A DNA stretch of 64,000 bases from Paramacrobiotus metropolitanus (GCF_019649055.1 NW_026570468.1:1-64000), one strand, 5' to 3'. Shown: positions 34,947 through 46,447, numbered from the stretch's first letter. Notes: generated from the sequence alone by a model not told the origin. Numbers and translations are program-made.

Positions 34947-36241
34947 CAGTACCCCGTGCATTTTACTCGAAAAGATGTTTTATTGGGTTATTCAAATCAA
35001 CGTTGGTTAAACACAAGATCACTTAAGCACTGGTTAAACGCCAGATCACGCAGTACGTACAAGTATTTCTTTTCCGCATATAATACACTTCGTCCAAGAC
35101 TCCAAACTCTTACCGCTACAGAACGTTTCGTGAACGCAAGCAGCATTGCCTTGCATTAAAGCGACATTAAACATATTTATAGATTAGGTGCATTTTTTAA
35201 AGTTGAATAATGTATTGTCTTAATGATTTGTCAATTTCGAATAGCAAGAGTTTTTTCTTGTGAAATAAATACAATAGATCACACGTTAATGGAGATTTTG
35301 TCCATGAAAACATGTTCTTGAAATGGGTCGATTTAAATGATCAAAGAGGTAGAACGCGCTATACGTTATGGACACCCTACCGGACTCTGACGGCATATCC
35401 GAAGTGATTTTGGTGTAACTTTGAATGTCATTTGCTGTTACCGCATACGATAATTGGCATGCCGCAGTTTATGGTAATGCAAAATTTTCTAACATTGTCT
35501 GTGGGGTGCCAAGTACAGATATAACGCAACCATTTCAGGAATCAGCACCCCCAGACTTTCTATCTGGAACAATAATAGCGACACCGAATGTGTTTTGAGC
35601 ATGCCGCTCTTAATTTGTGAAAGACTAATCATGTACGTAATTTAATCGACTGCTCCTTCTGCCTTTGGTTCAGATCAATCGGGGATGAAATTCGTTAATC
35701 GTTAATAAGAACTAAAGATGCTGCTAACGTTCAAAGACATCGTGCGATCAAAAATGATCAAAAATCAGTGCTTAGAACCTAAGTAGGGTAAGTAATTAAA
35801 CCGTAAGCGAAGTGGAAACAAGTTCTCGATCTCATATTGTAGTGGGCTACTGGGCTCAGTGGGCTAAATGGGCTACCTGCTCTGATTCGAATTTAATTAA
35901 ATTAATTAAATTAAATTAAATTAGTAATGTCTAAACACGATGCTTCAAAATCTACGCGTATACGGCGTATTTAATTAATAAATTGCACACATTTCGAATT
36001 GCAATACAATGAATGATGCAAGCAAAAGCAGTTAAAAAGCCAATATCACGATACCATGGGCGACACGCTTTTAAGGTGTGGCTAACAAAGCCTGGACCAA
36101 CGTAATGCATCTTAATGTAAATTTACTGGCGCTTTGACCTAACCTTTAAACGCTTGATTTTTCTTTTTCGGCATTACCATAGGATAGTTTTGGGATAATC
36201 AGGGGCGCTGAAGAGAACTAAGTGGTATTACTCAAGCTCTT
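34947..36241. other. Intergenic, AT-rich
   Basis: Contains a simple (TTAAA)n-like tract at about 35889-35925. No gene seen between the converging receptors 2 and 3. Confidence 0.4.
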
Positions 36242-37225
36242 TTACTTCAGGCTTAAAAGCCACATAAGCGGGTCAAAAATTGTTTGCAGAGCCGTCAGAA
36301 TAATGCTGACGTTGAAAGTCCAGAAAGGCATTTGGATGCCGGCGTAGAGCATTGCCCAGTAGATATCGGCGGGAAGCCAGCAAACCAGCACGCTAAGCGT
36401 CGTCATCGTCAGGACCAGAAACGGTTTGACCTTTCTTTGCCGAGCATACTTCCTTCTCAGTCGGCGAGACCTCACTCCCTCTGTGGCACTTGCCTTCGTC
36501 TCGCTGCCACTAACTCCTTGGCTCGTTCCAGCGTTGCTATCATTATTAACCGCCCGCCTGTTCTTCCAGCGCGTCACTGTCATGTAAATATAAATCCCGA
36601 TCACCAGCAGCAGCGGAATAAACCGGTGCAGAACGATATCCGCGCGTCGCCACTCCAGAATGCCTCCCGCGCCGGGTTGGCAGTTGTTGTGTCGGCCGGG
36701 CGGACTGTAGTAGAAGAATTCCAGCAAGAAGAGGGAAGTGCACAAGATGGACATAGCTACCGTCCCCAGACACAGTAACGCCGCCGTCTTTTGGCTGTGG
36801 TGTCGCCGGTACGAGTGAGGATACTGGAAAGCCCATAGACGGTTCACCGAGATGAGGACGTGCAGGAATACCGGGATCTGCGTGATGACAAACTGTACGT
36901 ACATGTACAGGATACATACGGGTTGGCCGCCGGGCCAGGCGCCCCGGACAGTGTTGATTACGGCGATGACCCGCATCACGGCCAAACCGGGAAGATTACT
37001 GATGCAGATGAAAATCAGGTAAATGGTGAAGGAGGTTAAGCGCATTCGCGGTGACAGTTGTAGCAGCAGTATACCTATGTTTAGAATGACGGCGATGGCA
37101 GCAATGGCGGTCAAGAAGCCAAGTATGGGATTCCATCCGGGTCGGGTGCCGCCAGACTGCGTGGCATTAAACTGGCGAAATGTTGTGTTATTAGCGGCAT
37201 CCATCAGAAACAGGTTTTTTTTCAA
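36242..37225 (-). CDS. Orphan rhodopsin-like receptor 3 (NRLW type)
   Basis: Intronless, 327 aa on the minus strand, the only receptor of the four in this orientation. N-terminus MKKNLFLMDAANNTTFRQF; the second Met (37204) is also a possible start. Conserved features: SFTIYLIFICISN, WPGGQPVC, NRLWAFQYPHSYR, CQPGAGG, a basic third loop (RRLRRKYARQRKVKPF), CWLPAD, and DPLMWLLSLK at the extreme C-terminus. It shares the missing DRY, the missing NPxxY and the absent tail. The inverted orientation suggests that the cluster grew by more than simple head-to-tail duplication. Confidence 0.85.
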   Translation of the reverse strand: MKKNLFLMDAANNTTFRQFNATQSGGTRPGWNPILGFLTAIAAIAVILNIGILLLQLSPRMRLTSFTIYLIFICISNLPGLAVMRVIAVINTVRGAWPGGQPVCILYMYVQFVITQIPVFLHVLISVNRLWAFQYPHSYRRHHSQKTAALLCLGTVAMSILCTSLFLLEFFYYSPPGRHNNCQPGAGGILEWRRADIVLHRFIPLLLVIGIYIYMTVTRWKNRRAVNNDSNAGTSQGVSGSETKASATEGVRSRRLRRKYARQRKVKPFLVLTMTTLSVLVCWLPADIYWAMLYAGIQMPFWTFNVSIILTALQTIFDPLMWLLSLK

Positions 37226-38738
37226 ATATTGATAAACAAACGGGAATGCACTGATATTTGTAGATGGATGGTGACAATCTCGAGCTCCAAATATACAGTA
37301 ACTGCCGTCTTTAGTAGAGACAAAAGGATCGCGGAAACTGATTTGTAATTTTTAATTGTGCTCAAATGAATTTCGATGTTTGCATCAGACCCTGGATTCC
37401 GGAATATGAGGATGTAATCCAAATGAACCATGAGAAAGGAAGTTAATTTCCTGTATGAATTAACAGAAAAGATAACAGCCTACACATGACGCGCGCGTGG
37501 GATGTTATTTATGCTGCCGCTTGTCTGTCTACACAGAATCAATGAGATTTGCGGTAATATTCCAGGCCAAATAACAAGACATTCAACGACGACTGCCATG
37601 CTATAATTATGACCTTTTTGATGCTTACGCAATAACATATCAAAACAATAGATGCAATCCGAAAACAAGAAAAAAACCAGCTGGTGATCGCTTTGTGCGG
37701 GAATCAAAGAAAACCGACCTTATGACGCACTACGCCGCCGATAAGAAAAGAAAGTAATCCGCTCACTTCTGCTCGTTTGCATAAGTCTTACGTATACGTA
37801 GATGTAGAGTGTAGAGATATCGCAATTGCAAGGCTAACCGCTTGGCGTACGCAATCGATTTCCTGCTTATGCACTGGGATACGGTCAAGACTACAACGGA
37901 GGTATCTGTCTCCGCATTTGTCAGTTCATTTTTAACCAGCTCCTCCCAGCAAGAATTCTATTATGTGGTTACATCATTAATTGGATCGTTTAGTGGCAGT
38001 TGCCGGTGCCGACGTAAACAAGCCTATCGGAAAGGAGGTAAACCATATTTCTTTTAAAAGCTGTCCAATATTCCGGCATATTTGAAAAAGGCAGCATTCA
38101 ACGGTACGATACCAGTATCCGGGACAACCGAGATTCTGTAAAGTAGCCGTAATTACGGCAGTCATGGCAAGCAAAAGTATGTAGCGGTTAAAGGTCATCC
38201 TGACGCTGTTCTCATGTTAACACTCGAACAGTGGCTGGCCAAACTACTTTCGCGGACCACCTATTCCAGACATCCGATCCATCGTCTCCAGCACTCTTAT
38301 AACAACAATCGTGCACGGTTTTTCGCTTCCTGGAAAAAGTGATAGTGGCGTAAGCGCTTGTATAATCAAGCTAATTAACGCGTTAACACAAGTTAGCAGC
38401 GTGCAAATCCGTACAACGAGCTCGTTGTACGGATTTGCAAATTAGGTTAGCTGAACAAATTAGGCTCGAGCCTAATTTGTTCAGCTCATCCCTGAATCAG
38501 CGGAATATAAGACGACGGTCATGTGATAGATGGGCTGGAATGCTGGCATCAATTTCCTGATTTCTAACGGCTAAATGTCACCGGATTTTGGAATACGGTA
38601 AGAGGATTTAACTGCATACCGCAGTATAGGACAAGGTCATGGTTCTATTGCAGATACATTCCGTAAAATCGTCTACGTGGACGTTGACCTTTCATTAGAG
38701 TTCTCCTAATTGTCCTACAGTGAACCGGTAGCTGAATA
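37226..38738. other. Divergent intergenic region between receptors 3 and 4
   Basis: Both receptors are transcribed away from this 1.5-kb region, so it should contain both promoters. It holds the paired palindromes at 38402-38486. Short ORFs at 37842-38057 (plus) and 37977-38198 (minus) have no support. Confidence 0.4.
38402..38486. repeat. Two adjacent perfect 38-bp palindromes
   Basis: 38402-38439 and 38449-38486 are each perfect palindromes with 19-bp arms and no spacer, centred on GAGCTC and CTCGAG. They are separated by 9 bp. The arm sequences of the two differ. The first arm begins TGCAAATCCGTAC, the second AGCTGAACAAATTAGG. They lie about 250 bp upstream of receptor 4. Confidence 0.95.
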
Positions 38739-39713
38739 ATGAATTCCACTAGCAACACTACAATTACCTTCAACACCACTCAGCCGGCAGCTGCACCATC
38801 AGGCTGGACGCCCGTCCTGGTCATGATGGCCCTCATTGCTGGTATCTCATTTTCATTAAACGCCGTCATGCTCCTGCTACAGTTCCTCCCGCAAACCCGC
38901 ATCACATCCTTCACCGTGTACCTGATTGCCATATCCATTGGAAATCTCGGCTATTTAGCCATCGTCCGGCCGATCGGGATTATGACCACCGCAACGGGAG
39001 CATTCCCCGGCGGTTTGGCATTATGTATGTTTTACATGTACGTGCAGTTTGTCATCTGTCAATTGCCGGTACTGGTGCACGCCCTCATCTCCATCAACCG
39101 GTTCTGGGCGATCAGGTACCCCGTATCCTACCGGCATCGTCATCATAAAAAGATGGCCATTTCGTTGTGCGCCGGCGTGCTGCTGTACGTCCACGTGGTG
39201 CAGTTTCCTATGCTCATGGTGGAATACTTAAGTATCAGCCCTATCAAGGAAGGTTGCCAGGTGACCAGCGCCTCGTGGATGCCCTGGCGCATCGCCGATA
39301 TCGTTCTGCATCGCTTCGTGCCGCTGATTCTAGTCATCGGAATTTACATCTACATTATTGTCACGAAATGGAAAAAGAAGCGTGCTGTTGATCACCACGA
39401 AATGAGCGCCGTCTCCACGCAGAATGGCACAGTTTTCACGAAGGCGGATATTGTCGAGGATGATGATGAAAGGGCCGCCGAAAAGAAACCCAAAGGGAAG
39501 AAGTCCCCAGGGAAGAAGCGGCAGGTTAAGCCGTTTATCGTACTAACGATGACCTCAGTTTCCGTGCTGCTGTGCTGGATTCCCGCGGATGTGTATTGGA
39601 CGATGCTGTACGTGGGATTCCGCTTACCCGGCTGGGCCTACACAATAATCAGTACTTTATACAGTCTGCAAATGATTTTCGACCCTCTGATGTGGATGAT
39701 TAGCCTGAAATAA
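38739..39713 (+). CDS. Orphan rhodopsin-like receptor 4 (NRFW type)
   Basis: Intronless, 324 aa. N-terminal sequons (NSTSNTTITFNTT); SFTVYLIAISIGN in TM2; loop 1 has FPGGLALC in place of the WPGG of the others; TM3 ends NRFWAIRYPVSYR. The second extracellular loop is changed (GCQVTSASWMPW) but keeps its Cys. The third intracellular loop is unusually charged (EDDDERAAEKKPKGKKSPGK). CWIPAD in TM6, DPLMWMISLK at the end. It is the most divergent of the four in the extracellular loops, which suggests a different ligand. Confidence 0.85.
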   Translation: MNSTSNTTITFNTTQPAAAPSGWTPVLVMMALIAGISFSLNAVMLLLQFLPQTRITSFTVYLIAISIGNLGYLAIVRPIGIMTTATGAFPGGLALCMFYMYVQFVICQLPVLVHALISINRFWAIRYPVSYRHRHHKKMAISLCAGVLLYVHVVQFPMLMVEYLSISPIKEGCQVTSASWMPWRIADIVLHRFVPLILVIGIYIYIIVTKWKKKRAVDHHEMSAVSTQNGTVFTKADIVEDDDERAAEKKPKGKKSPGKKRQVKPFIVLTMTSVSVLLCWIPADVYWTMLYVGFRLPGWAYTIISTLYSLQMIFDPLMWMISLK

Positions 39714-40019
39714 CCGAGTAGTGCTATATACTGTATTATAATTTATAAGTACCTAGTTCGTAAATTTGCTGATCGAGTATTGCTGTCTACTTTTGGCTGG
39801 CGAACCTTATCAGAATCTTAGTGGCTAATGGTGGCTCTTTCAGCTGTGCACACAATAATTACGGGTCGTTAATAATGCGTTCCTTTAGGTTTCTCGCGGA
39901 TCTTTCCGTAACACCTGTGTCGTTTGAGGCACCTCACATACAGTACATGAAAAATTTTTTGCACTTGATAGCGTGAATAAAAGTGTTCGTTTGTATCATA
40001 TTCTCATTCGATTTGAAAC

Positions 40020-40730
40020 AGTAATAGTCGTTTACCTGAATTAGCGATCGTACAACTGAGATCCATCCGCGGAAGGCGAAAGTCCCTTCGGTCGGTAATT
40101 AGGAAGAAACTCCTAAATGAGTGTGACATTCAGACTTCTTCTGTCAGCGAAGTAGACAAGAGATGGCAATGTGTTTTAGGTCGAAAGCTTTGGTAGTAGC
40201 CATAAGGCGGACCAGTGAAAAAGTAGCTGTCTGTTGGCCGCTTAACAGAATATCGTTTGGACTGCTAAAATCCAGGTTTGGCTGCAACTGCTGCAAGAAC
40301 GATAAATAAAATTGTCAGGCTGACGTTATTACGTACGAGTTACGACAACGCTTAACGGTTTCGGTCACCATTTTTGCAGCCACGGCCCACGAGTGTTTCC
40401 ATATCCAGTCTCATCAGTGACCCCGGTGCGTGTCGTGTTAAGCCCTTGCGAACAATAGACAATCCCTTTAAGGTTAGTGCGGGCGCTTCCATTAACAATC
40501 GAAGTCGAGGGACTGGTTGACACCATCACAGGCGCTGTACTGGGCGTGGCCACATTTAATTTGGAATTCGGCATTCAATTTGTCCACCATTGCTGTTGGT
40601 AAACCGGTTGGACGAAATGCACAGCTCATAGAGAGTCTCAACAAACATCGGTCCTTCACAAATATCGCCTCAGTTGACTGGGGATACTCAATATTTTCCA
40701 AGCCTTGTCGTAGTTGGACCAAAGCACCAT
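40020..40730 (-). pseudogene. SMP-30/gluconolactonase-like pseudogene, copy 3
   Basis: On the minus strand, pieces equivalent to copy 2 exons 1 and 2 can be followed. These are SKLNVATPSTAPV and LKGIVYCSQGLNTT at 40440-40570, and YFADRRSLNVT and YRPKGLSPSADGSQLY at 40060-40170. They are broken by several frame changes and stops, the metal-ligand Asn is changed (PKGLS for PNGLS), and no third exon or signal peptide was found. Confidence 0.8.
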
Positions 40731-43439
40731 CAGACTAGTGATGCGTTAATCTGCAAGTGTGAAGGTTCGTATGTGACACTAACTCTGTTAAGCCGAAAGC
40801 GCTAGACTTTATACACGAAGTTTATACGTATCGACGTCGAGTTTCTACGAGTATCATGTAACCGGTTTAGCACGTAATTTTGCGTTTTGTCAGCACTAAT
40901 TGTGAAAAACCCATTAAAGTCGCTGGTTTTAAAGTCAATGTTCCAGAATGCCGAATTATGTATAATGCCGATACATGTCCTGCCCGTAATTCTTAGTTGA
41001 ACAAGGTGCAGTGTGAGTAAGCGATGGTTTTTGTCTGTAAAGTGCCATTCAGCGATAGTTAATTGTTTTCATAAACGGGGATTGTTTTCATGTTCAAATT
41101 TCATAATTATGTCTATTGTAACTTATTTCACACAGACTGTTGTAACAACACTATGCGAGTTTTGGTTTTAATCGTTAGATGGCATAAACGCACTTTAAGG
41201 CACGTTATGCAGTTGATCAGTTTTTAAATCCAAAGGTCAATACTTTATCAAAAACGGATGCAGTCACTGCATCGCTTATCGACAAACATATATTACGTAC
41301 CATATGTGCTCCGCGCTAATAATTTCAAATATGTAGATTGATTGTAGCCTCCCTGTAAATATTTTGGTATACGAACGTTAACAGTTTTCCACTCGTAAGT
41401 TTAATGTTGCTGTCGTCTTTAATTAATCAATTAACATGCCACAAGCGATACATTCATTATATTTGCTTTGTTTCATGTTGTCACGAAGCGTTCCCTTAAC
41501 TGACCCGTTTTCCAATTTTTACGACCATTAAGGGTACAGGGCACATCTTAGAATCGATACTGACATGCAATAATACTCATTCTCACCAATTAAAAAGCAG
41601 CATAATAAACTTACTGACAGAAACATTTGCAGCTATGTCTGATGCGCATTTAATACTGTAGTAAAATATTAGACTACAAAAGAAACTTCGAGTATCAATT
41701 CGAAGTTTCGATTTCGAGAACTTTCGATTTAAAGTATTAAAAATCCGTTGGCAAACACTCGTAGGATATTTAAGTACGTACCTGTAAATCAAAGCATCTA
41801 GAGAATGTGGATTCAAATTCTGTCACCTGAGTATCTTATTTTGCGTACAGTAAGCGATATCGTTTTTCGCGGTAAGGTAAAGAGTGCATTCCATCGAATA
41901 TCGGTACTGTTTGCTGTGCAGCTATTACGAAGACTCAGACATTCCCGTATCTTTCCAACGCCAGTTGGTTTTTTGTGCATAATGCGCAGTAGATAACGAC
42001 GGGTAACGTGTGTCATCACGATCCGGAACTTATCTGCGCTCCGAATGGTCAAAACAACTATACCGCACGTATTCAAGATACCGCGCTGCACAGCTCCGTT
42101 TTCTAACATACCCGTCCTTATCTCTATGAATCATAACTTATGCACCATAGTGCGCTGCACTGGCCGTATACCAGCCAACAGAGAAAGATGTCTGACTTTT
42201 CGTATTAACGCCTTCTGAAAAATATAACTCCGGTTTCTTTTTTAATTTCCGTTTTGCCTCTGACGTTAGCGTCTTAGCGATCCGTGGGATAGCTGAGAAT
42301 GAGCGCCCCGGAATGCCTGCCACCCTGTCGTGTGAAGAGACTCTGTACGGTTTAGTGTAAGAGACTAACCACTTCCCTGCCACGACTCAATCGGTAGAGC
42401 AACTCTTAAATCAACTGTTACAATAGAAACTGGAGGAAACTATCAGGAACACGAAGAATCTGGAATCCCTAAGCAATTGTGCCGGATACTCCTAACTTCC
42501 GGTCGTTACATATGCGGGTCGGACGTAGTACGAGCATACCGTGTTTACCACGCTATAATCCGATACAAATTACGAACGTCGATAATCACAGAAGATGCTT
42601 TACTCCGCTAACACACAATCATATGCACAACTCAGGAAAGTTAAAAAGCAAGTAGTCTCGAAATCTGAAATCCAAGACTGCTACCGATATTAGAGACGAC
42701 ATGAGAATTTATAGACTAAAAGTAAACATCAAATACACCGCTAAGCCATAACTGAGTAACGAATCACAGAACTGATTAACTGATATCCGTGTTGCAGGTA
42801 AAGGCGGACAGTCAGTGGATGTACGGTGGAATCCTCGTACGTACTCCTCTCCACGTCACCCCCACAAACGGTTTTTTGCTCCCGCAAACGTAAACAAATC
42901 CATCCAGTCCATCCCGCTGGATTGTGTAGCGCTTCATCCTCCATCCTGATCCTCTCTCCCATCCTGCACAATCCGCGCATGTCCATCCGATGCCCAATGA
43001 CTGTACGCCTGATCCGGTTAGTGTTAGTGTTAGATCTGATCCTTAGCGTCAATGGCATCCGGAAGTCCATGGGATTGGCGAGTGGAGGTCCAGGGTCCAG
43101 GGAGGCTAATTTCTACTACTAACTACTATAGTGCCGTATAATTGTGATATTTCTCTATGATGTACCAACTGGCACTAGGCTTTATTTACACGTTTAAATG
43201 TACTGAAGTGCGGTGTGAATATTGGTTTATAAAATGCAAGAGACCAAAAACGATAACTTCTGCTGCTTTTAATTATTAAGCAAAATTCCCGTAGAAAATG
43301 CAATAAGGAAAACACAGAGAATCCGACACCAAAATTATACTGCGGATTCGCATACGAAATAAAACTTTAAATTGAACAGATACAAAACACAAATAGGACG
43401 TTGATAATTATTACATTTCATATTCCGCTGCACGAAACA
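40731..43439. other. Intergenic, no convincing gene
   Basis: AT-rich. It holds a tRNA-like fragment at about 42379-42420. A minus-strand frame at 42741-43070 (109 codons, Arg-rich) has no domain. No LTR was recognised here. Confidence 0.35.
42379..42420 (+). other. tRNA-like fragment (A-box half, Lys-like)
   Basis: The plus strand has CTCAATCGGTAGAGCA, a good match to a tRNA D-arm/A-box, followed by ACTCTTAAATC, resembling the CTT-anticodon loop of tRNA-Lys. The T-arm is not recognisable, so it is a truncated or degenerate copy. Confidence 0.5.
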
Positions 43440-44021
43440 TTATTCCTTACGCGGATAATTGTGGAGGCTAATGATGGAGACAAACCTCGGGCGCACATCT
43501 TCTTTATCTTCATCAACATCCATCGGAATAACTGGGCGATACGGAATTTCTTCAGACGGAGCTCGAACCACAAGTTCAGCTACTGGCTCCTCGGGCTCTT
43601 CCTCCTGTTGTTTTCCTGTCTCGGACGGCTCTTTCTCATACTGCTCGTAGAATCCTTCAGACCATTCGTTGTATGCGTCGACATCGAAGGTATCAGGAGC
43701 GGACCACGGCTCGTCAGGGTTCTTCTTAATCAATGTGCCCGATGAGTTATTCGTCAAATGCAGTTTCATTGATCGAATCCATCGCTGCTTATCCTCGTCG
43801 TCCTCAATCACATCAAGAATCGAACCAACTTGTTCTTCCAAAGCATACTGTCGATCCCATTCCTCATTCTGACGGCGAACTTCATCCATGTTTTCCGTTG
43901 CCTGAATGTAGACCATTGAAGCAGCTAACATCTGCTCACATTCTGCCTTTGCACGATCATACGCTTCTAACGCTTCAATGCCTAAACGTCTCGCTCGACC
44001 GGTAATGATACGACGGGGCAT
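43440..44021 (-). CDS. Charged protein of the small-gene cluster, unrecognised (C1)
   Basis: About 193 aa from the ATG at 44021 (MPRRIITGRARRLGIEALEAYD); an upstream in-frame ATG at 44054 would add a hydrophobic stretch and seems less likely. The first 90 residues are helical and Glu/Arg-rich (DEVRRQNEEWDRQYALEEQ), suggesting a coiled coil. Then follow SAPDTFDVDAYNEWSEGFYE and a disordered acidic region (EEEPEEPVAELV). The tail includes IPMDVDEDKEDVRP, whose PMDVD also occurs in cluster member C3. No known domain. Confidence 0.55.
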   Translation of the reverse strand: MPRRIITGRARRLGIEALEAYDRAKAECEQMLAASMVYIQATENMDEVRRQNEEWDRQYALEEQVGSILDVIEDDEDKQRWIRSMKLHLTNNSSGTLIKKNPDEPWSAPDTFDVDAYNEWSEGFYEQYEKEPSETGKQQEEEPEEPVAELVVRAPSEEIPYRPVIPMDVDEDKEDVRPRFVSIISLHNYPRKE

Positions 44022-44418
44022 GACGACGACAATAGAGGTACAAATTAAAACCAAAAATATTCAGAATTGAAAGGTAGGATCTGAACTGTACAATGTAAAG
44101 TGATATTAAATAGCAACTGCGACTTTTCCACCAGCTACATCGAACTGTGTACAGTACACTGTGTGTGATTTTAGGCAAACTGCCATATGAAAGGAGTGTG
44201 CACCGGAAGTACTAATAATTCGGATTTTATTTTTTATTCTAAGATCATATCGCATTTTTGCATTCAATATCAAAAATGCCCATTACCACACGTTATTCTA
44301 AAGTATTACAAATTTCATATAAAATTAATCCAATTAACATAACTTAATTAACACTGGACAGTCGCTGTCAATTTCACTCTAACAGACGATCCAAACAAAC
44401 TTTATTAATAATTTTAAT

Positions 44419-45030
44419 TTAAACAGAAAATGGCTCATCATCGATGTAGAATTTACCCGGCTTGCTCTCCGAGCTACTGGATTTTGATCTAGATCTGGAC
44501 TCTTTCAACGGAGACAACTGCTGCTGATGGAAGGTGGCATATCCCTTCGCGATTGGTGGTGCTGAGTGTGGCTCCACATGTTCATCGTGAGCTTTGCGCT
44601 TCAGACCGACAATTTCTCCTCCGAACAACAATGGTGCAATTTTCGACCAACGCTGGGCACTCACATTCTGGCGAATGAAGGTTTTCGAAGCCAGACGATC
44701 TTTAGGCTGTACTGTGTCCACGAGATCCAAGGCTTTACTAATCAGCTGGGCGGCGCGAACCATCTGATGACTGGGTTCGTCTTTCTGTGCGTAAGAATAT
44801 CCAAGCTCCGGTGCAGAAAACACTGAAGATGCCGACAGTGTTCGCTCCGACAACGGTGGCGAACCAAACTGCGTAGAGGCTAGAGATCCTCGTCGATGGG
44901 CATATCCGACAACAGGAATCTTATTGATAGATTCCAGGGACACTGCAGCACGAGCACTAGCTGCACGCTTCTCTTCGATATCCGCTGTATAACGTTGAAA
45001 GAAGGAGACAGATCGCTTGCGTTGAGCCAT
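44419..45030 (-). CDS. Basic/serine-rich protein of the cluster, unrecognised (C2)
   Basis: 203 aa, starting MAQRKRSVSFFQRYTADIEE. Serine-rich disordered first half (RRGSLASTQFGSPPLSERTLSA as short pieces of such composition), a possibly folded middle (MVRAAQLISKALDLVDTV, FIRQNVSAQRWSKIAPLLFG), then SRSRSKSSSSESKPG and a short acidic end. Basic clusters such as GLKRKAHD could be nuclear localisation signals. No family recognised. Confidence 0.55.
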   Translation of the reverse strand: MAQRKRSVSFFQRYTADIEEKRAASARAAVSLESINKIPVVGYAHRRGSLASTQFGSPPLSERTLSASSVFSAPELGYSYAQKDEPSHQMVRAAQLISKALDLVDTVQPKDRLASKTFIRQNVSAQRWSKIAPLLFGGEIVGLKRKAHDEHVEPHSAPPIAKGYATFHQQQLSPLKESRSRSKSSSSESKPGKFYIDDEPFSV

Positions 45031-45661
45031 CTCACAGTATCACACATGCATCAATGTAGATAACTAAAAATTAATTCGTATGATTTGAAACTGCTACTAT
45101 ACTGGCTGACATTCACACTGTCAAGTCTGGTCACGGAATTAAAGTTACTAAGAAATTTAAAAATTTACGGGTTCGAATGCGGACACGACGTACAAGTGCA
45201 TTGTATTGCACTGCTACAAACGCGCTATATAATTTCAACGTAACTGCGATTACCATGCGAGTGTACAGTGCGTACTTTATTTCCGGTTTGACTGTTTTTT
45301 AATTCGGATTTATTTCGTGTTTTCTATTGATTACAAGGGAACCAGAACTGCACGACTTTTTCTCGTTTTTATTATTTTTTTGGATTTTACATTTCATTAT
45401 TTTAGGGTCCCTGAGGGTTGCGTACGGCCAATCCTTCACTGGGACGACGGTCTAATCCGAATTTGTCCCAAAACACACATCAGTAAAATAACAACAACAA
45501 TGGCCTTCCGAATGACAAGCCATAATTCACACCAGTAAAATCCAAAAGTAACAAAAAATAAAATGAGCAACAAGATTCAGGGTCATATCACAGAAACAAT
45601 AACAAGATCAAAACATGGGCAAATGACCAGCATTAAACACAAATAATCGAAAATTAATGCA

Positions 45662-46447
45662 TTACTTGCTGCTGCTCGGCGCCAAGGAGAATAATCCGGT
45701 TTGGCCAACATTCGACGAGGCTGAGACTGCATCCAAACGGCGACTGACCTCTTCGGCCTTCTTACGGCGCTTTTCCATCTCCGCTTCTCGGTGCTTCTGT
45801 TGTAACAACTCCTGATCGGCGACAAAATTCGGTACAAAATCATGCGACGGCTTTCCGATCCGATCACGCGATGCTGAGCGGTCACGCACTGGTACTGCTG
45901 CTGGCGAAACAAACGGTTCAACACCCGGTGGCAATCCTGGATGCAACGACAACGGGACAGGCTGCACATTCACTGGGGCCACTGCAGGCACAACAACACC
46001 AGAAGGAACAGGCAGAAGGTCACTTACGCCACTATTCGCGCCTGATAAATGCCGATCAGCATGAGAACCAACGGGGCCAGGCGGAACCACAGGTCCATGA
46101 TTCGGGTTTTCAACTGGTGGAGCCGGCGGCGCAGGTTGCGCGGCATCGACGTCCATAGGGACGCCGGGATCCGCCACGCGCTGAGGTGGATCATCATGTC
46201 CAGCAACAATCTGATTAGGTGGCGGCTGCCCCAGGGGTCTGCCTCCACGAATCCAAGCTGGTGGGCCACGACGGAGATTGTCGACTCCGTGGCCTCGCAC
46301 ATGTTGACCGCGACGCGAGTGAAATCTTCCACGGAAACCGCCACGGTGGTACCCACCACGGTATCCATGCTGCTGGTGCTGTTGGGAGGATTGGAAAACG
46401 GCATCGACGAGCTTTTCGAAGGCTCGATTCGGATCAATCGGCGGCAT
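45662..46447 (-). CDS. RGG-box and proline-rich protein of the cluster, unrecognised (C3)
   Basis: About 261 aa from the ATG at 46447 (MPPIDPNRAFEKLVDAVFQS); an in-frame ATG lies five codons upstream. Residues 25-60 form an RGG-type region (GYRGGYHRGGFRGRFHSRRG), typical of RNA-binding proteins. A long proline-rich disordered stretch follows, with VPMDVDAAQPAPPAP, and then a charged helical C-terminus (KHREAEMEKRRKKAEEVSRR). Probably binds RNA; otherwise unrecognised. Confidence 0.55.
   Translation of the reverse strand: MPPIDPNRAFEKLVDAVFQSSQQHQQHGYRGGYHRGGFRGRFHSRRGQHVRGHGVDNLRRGPPAWIRGGRPLGQPPPNQIVAGHDDPPQRVADPGVPMDVDAAQPAPPAPPVENPNHGPVVPPGPVGSHADRHLSGANSGVSDLLPVPSGVVVPAVAPVNVQPVPLSLHPGLPPGVEPFVSPAAVPVRDRSASRDRIGKPSHDFVPNFVADQELLQQKHREAEMEKRRKKAEEVSRRLDAVSASSNVGQTGLFSLAPSSSK

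Noticed and set aside
35889-35925. TTAAA-rich tract as telomere-like or satellite DNA
   Set aside because: Too short and irregular; a simple sequence tract.
42741-43070. 109-codon Arg-rich minus-strand frame
   Set aside because: The complementary frame is equally open and the composition follows from a locally CGG/ATC-biased stretch; no family resemblance.
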